Made by a program: the position numbers and the translations under genes
The notes under the pieces: model-generated
What the model was told of the DNA's origin: nothing
Database searches by the model: none
What the model saw: only the letters and a program-made list of their open reading frames with translations
Origin: Nitrospira sp.
GTDB lineage: Bacteria > Nitrospirota > Nitrospiria > Nitrospirales > Nitrospiraceae
DNA length: 15,912 bases
Direction: 5' to 3'
Assembly (NCBI GenBank): GCA_015904055.1
Contig: JABMDE010000059.1
Span: forward strand, 4,370 to 20,281
Part shown: one piece after another, positions 14,549 to 15,912 of the stretch
Layout: the number at the start of each line of letters is the position of its first letter
How positions within the stretch are numbered: position 1 is the stretch's first letter

Positions 14549-15349
14549 TTATGGTTTTCGCTTCGGTCGTGGCGGCTCAGGAATTTCAAACACCTGTTGA
14601 TTATCGTTCCACCACTCGACCCATTCGCTGACCCAGACGGCGCGATCCTGCTTGGTCGACGTCTCCCAATCGTGAAACTCAGTCTCGTGGCGCGTCAAAA
14701 TCCATAAGGAATGGAGCGCCGACAATGCCACGAACCGTTCATCGTCGGTCACCATCGAAATCAAAACGGGGATCACCGCTTTGTGCCGCACATACCGCGC
14801 CTCAAACGCCGCCGCTTTTTTGACAGACGGATTCAGGTCTGCCGCCATCACTTCGATGGCCTCCGGCACCAGAGACGGATTCAACCGGATCGCAACCCGC
14901 AAGGCATGTTCACGCACGCGGGGCAGTTCGTTGACATCTTTGGCCGTGCCGACGAGCGCCGGGACTCCCGACACGCCTTTCATCATCGACAAGGTTTCAA
15001 TAGCATTGTACCGGACCCTGGGACTCGGCATGGCGAGAGCCTTGACCAGCACAGGAATCGACGACTCTCCCAAATGGACGAATTCCCCCATCGCCCAGAA
15101 TTCCTGTTTGCCTTCCAGCAGCGGCAGCAAAGCCTCCGCGCGCGTCAGCTCCTCAGGACTCAACGGATTCGTATTGGGAGGAACCGAGACATCCGGCGCA
15201 TCCTGACTGCCGGGCGGTGCCTCATACGGCACTTGAACCCGCCACACGTCCGACGCCTGCACGCTACCGATCTCCAGCCCGTACAGGCCTCCCATCAGCT
15301 GCACAGCAAGCACGAGTACGAGTCCCCTTATCATGCGATGCGTTTTCAC
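14549..15349 (-). CDS. Exported HEAT-repeat protein
   Basis: A 266-aa product. The GTG at 15349 is chosen because AAAGGAG lies about 10 nt upstream; an ATG at 15334 is the alternative. A basic n-region (KTHRMIR), hydrophobic core (GLVLVLAVQLMGGLYGL) and a likely cut after VQA (residue 32) mark a signal peptide. After a Pro-rich linker (about 41-65) come helical HEAT/PBS-like repeats: about 96-125 (SIPVLVKALAMPSPRVRYNA), 128-160 (VPALVGTAKD...VREHALRVA), 161-190 and 192-220 (VIPVLISMVTDDERFVALSA). The tail has WVEWWNDN and ends in Pro/Lys. Such proteins act as protein-binding scaffolds; a periplasmic partner is unknown. It is upstream of def on the same strand. Confidence 0.8.
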   Translation of the reverse strand: MKTHRMIRGLVLVLAVQLMGGLYGLEIGSVQASDVWRVQVPYEAPPGSQDAPDVSVPPNTNPLSPEELTRAEALLPLLEGKQEFWAMGEFVHLGESSIPVLVKALAMPSPRVRYNAIETLSMMKGVSGVPALVGTAKDVNELPRVREHALRVAIRLNPSLVPEAIEVMAADLNPSVKKAAAFEARYVRHKAVIPVLISMVTDDERFVALSALHSLWILTRHETEFHDWETSTKQDRAVWVSEWVEWWNDNQQVFEIPEPPRPKRKP

Positions 15350-15587
15350 AAAACCCCGGCTCCTTTCAATAATGACCCTGGGACAACTACGCGGCATGCC
15401 GACAACGGCAGCAGCCCCACACGCCCGGCTCTTGGATGATGACACTCATGAAACCCGGCACTGTGGTCACCAGTATCACGGACTCTATGGATGGAAGTGC
15501 GCACTGAACTGCACCTGAGGGCGGGTGATGGTCGTACTCAGCAAATGGCATGAATCGCCTGCCCCTGACTGAGGCGTCACGGCAGAC
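15350..15587. other. Intergenic region upstream of the HEAT-repeat gene
   Basis: No convincing gene, RNA or repeat is visible in these 238 bp apart from the ribosome-binding site of the HEAT-repeat gene near 15360-15366. A + strand ATG at 15437 opens only a 23-codon frame and a minus-strand ATG near 15550 only about 53 codons. Both lack ribosome-binding sites and I reject them as genes. Confidence 0.4.
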
Positions 15588-15887
15588 TCAGCTGTCCAAT
15601 CCATTTCGAGAATCGGTGTCTCTCAGGTGTTTCCTGACGCGCACTTTCTCATGATGTTTGCGAAGCAGTTGCCGACGGATGGCCTCCCGATCCTCGGCGA
15701 CGATCCGGACCAGCCGGTCCACATCTTCGGCATGCTCCCGAACCAGCTCGGACAGTTTCTGCAGCTGCCCTTCCAGCCGCTCGACACGCCAGGCCATATC
15801 GTTTACAGGCTCCGCAGGTCTGCTGGAAGATTTCACCACAGGCTTGGAACTATTTCGAAGGGCGGCCACAACAACGTCGCGTTTCAT
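15588..15887 (-). CDS. Small coiled-coil protein
   Basis: A 99-aa product starting at ATG 15887, chosen because AAAGGAG ends about 5 nt upstream; an ATG at 15911 adds eight residues. The N-terminal 30 residues are basic and Ser/Pro-rich, followed by a long heptad-like helix (about 32-80: VERLEGQLQKLSELVREHA, DVDRLVRIVAEDREAIRRQL) and a basic tail (RKHHEKVRVRKHLR). No family recognised. The ends suggest possible nucleic-acid or surface binding, which is inference only. Confidence 0.65.
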   Translation of the reverse strand: MKRDVVVAALRNSSKPVVKSSSRPAEPVNDMAWRVERLEGQLQKLSELVREHAEDVDRLVRIVAEDREAIRRQLLRKHHEKVRVRKHLRDTDSRNGLDS

Positions 15888-15912
15888 GCTCACTCCTTTG
15901 TTACTCAACATG

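Noticed and set aside
14711..15439. 242-codon open frame on the + strand
   Set aside because: Antisense to the exported HEAT-repeat gene, with Arg/His-rich composition and no ribosome-binding site.
1..15912. tRNA, rRNA, CRISPR arrays, transposases, integrases or prophage genes
   Set aside because: I looked on both strands and found no cloverleaf, regular spacer-repeat array or recognisable recombinase in the window.

Overview
This window looks like a piece of a Nitrospira-type (Nitrospirota) chromosome. The inference rests on moderately high GC, NIL-domain/MoeB/JAMM sulfur-carrier genes next to each other, a glutathione operon with the Acidithiobacillus-type GshA, and a palindromic intergenic repeat (11274-11393) that I recall as typical of Nitrospira. 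No rRNA or marker protein fixes the taxon, so this is an inference.

Left part (1-2541). The 3' end of a NIL-domain gene, a MoeB/ThiF-type E1-like adenylyltransferase and a JAMM (M67) metalloprotease run on the + strand. Together they suggest a protein-thiocarboxylate sulfur-carrier system for cysteine, methionine or cofactor sulfur. A small exported protein follows, then a convergent Phd/YefM-RelE type toxin-antitoxin pair with a YefM-like double operator. A gene-poor stretch (2542-3225) comes next and may hold a gene remnant.

Centre (3226-8139). A tightly overlapping minus-strand operon encodes a Fax/metaxin-like glutathione transferase, glutamate-cysteine ligase and glutathione synthetase. 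It diverges from an HxlR-family regulator that carries a Cys at the redox-sensing position. Both predicted promoters take their -35 boxes from the two halves of one 13-bp palindrome, which suggests joint control of glutathione production by a thiol-based switch. A TCR/Tet-type MFS exporter follows.

Right part (8140-13893). This is the most unusual region. A module made of an ABCB/MsbA-like exporter plus two tiny four-ligand (Cys/His) proteins has been repeated. Three diverged copies of the ABC gene are present and all are broken: copy A is 5'-truncated, copy B is 5'-truncated, and copy C is 3'-truncated and fused out of frame to B. Two complete copies of the small-protein pair, each with the same promoter, remain intact and differ mainly at silent sites. 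A unique 0.77-kb segment with a two-TM protein gene separates units A and B. A 120-bp palindromic repeat abuts the stop codon of copy B.

Far right (13912-15912). Peptide deformylase lies directly upstream of ABC copy C. An exported HEAT-repeat protein and a coiled-coil protein at the window edge complete the region, all on the minus strand.
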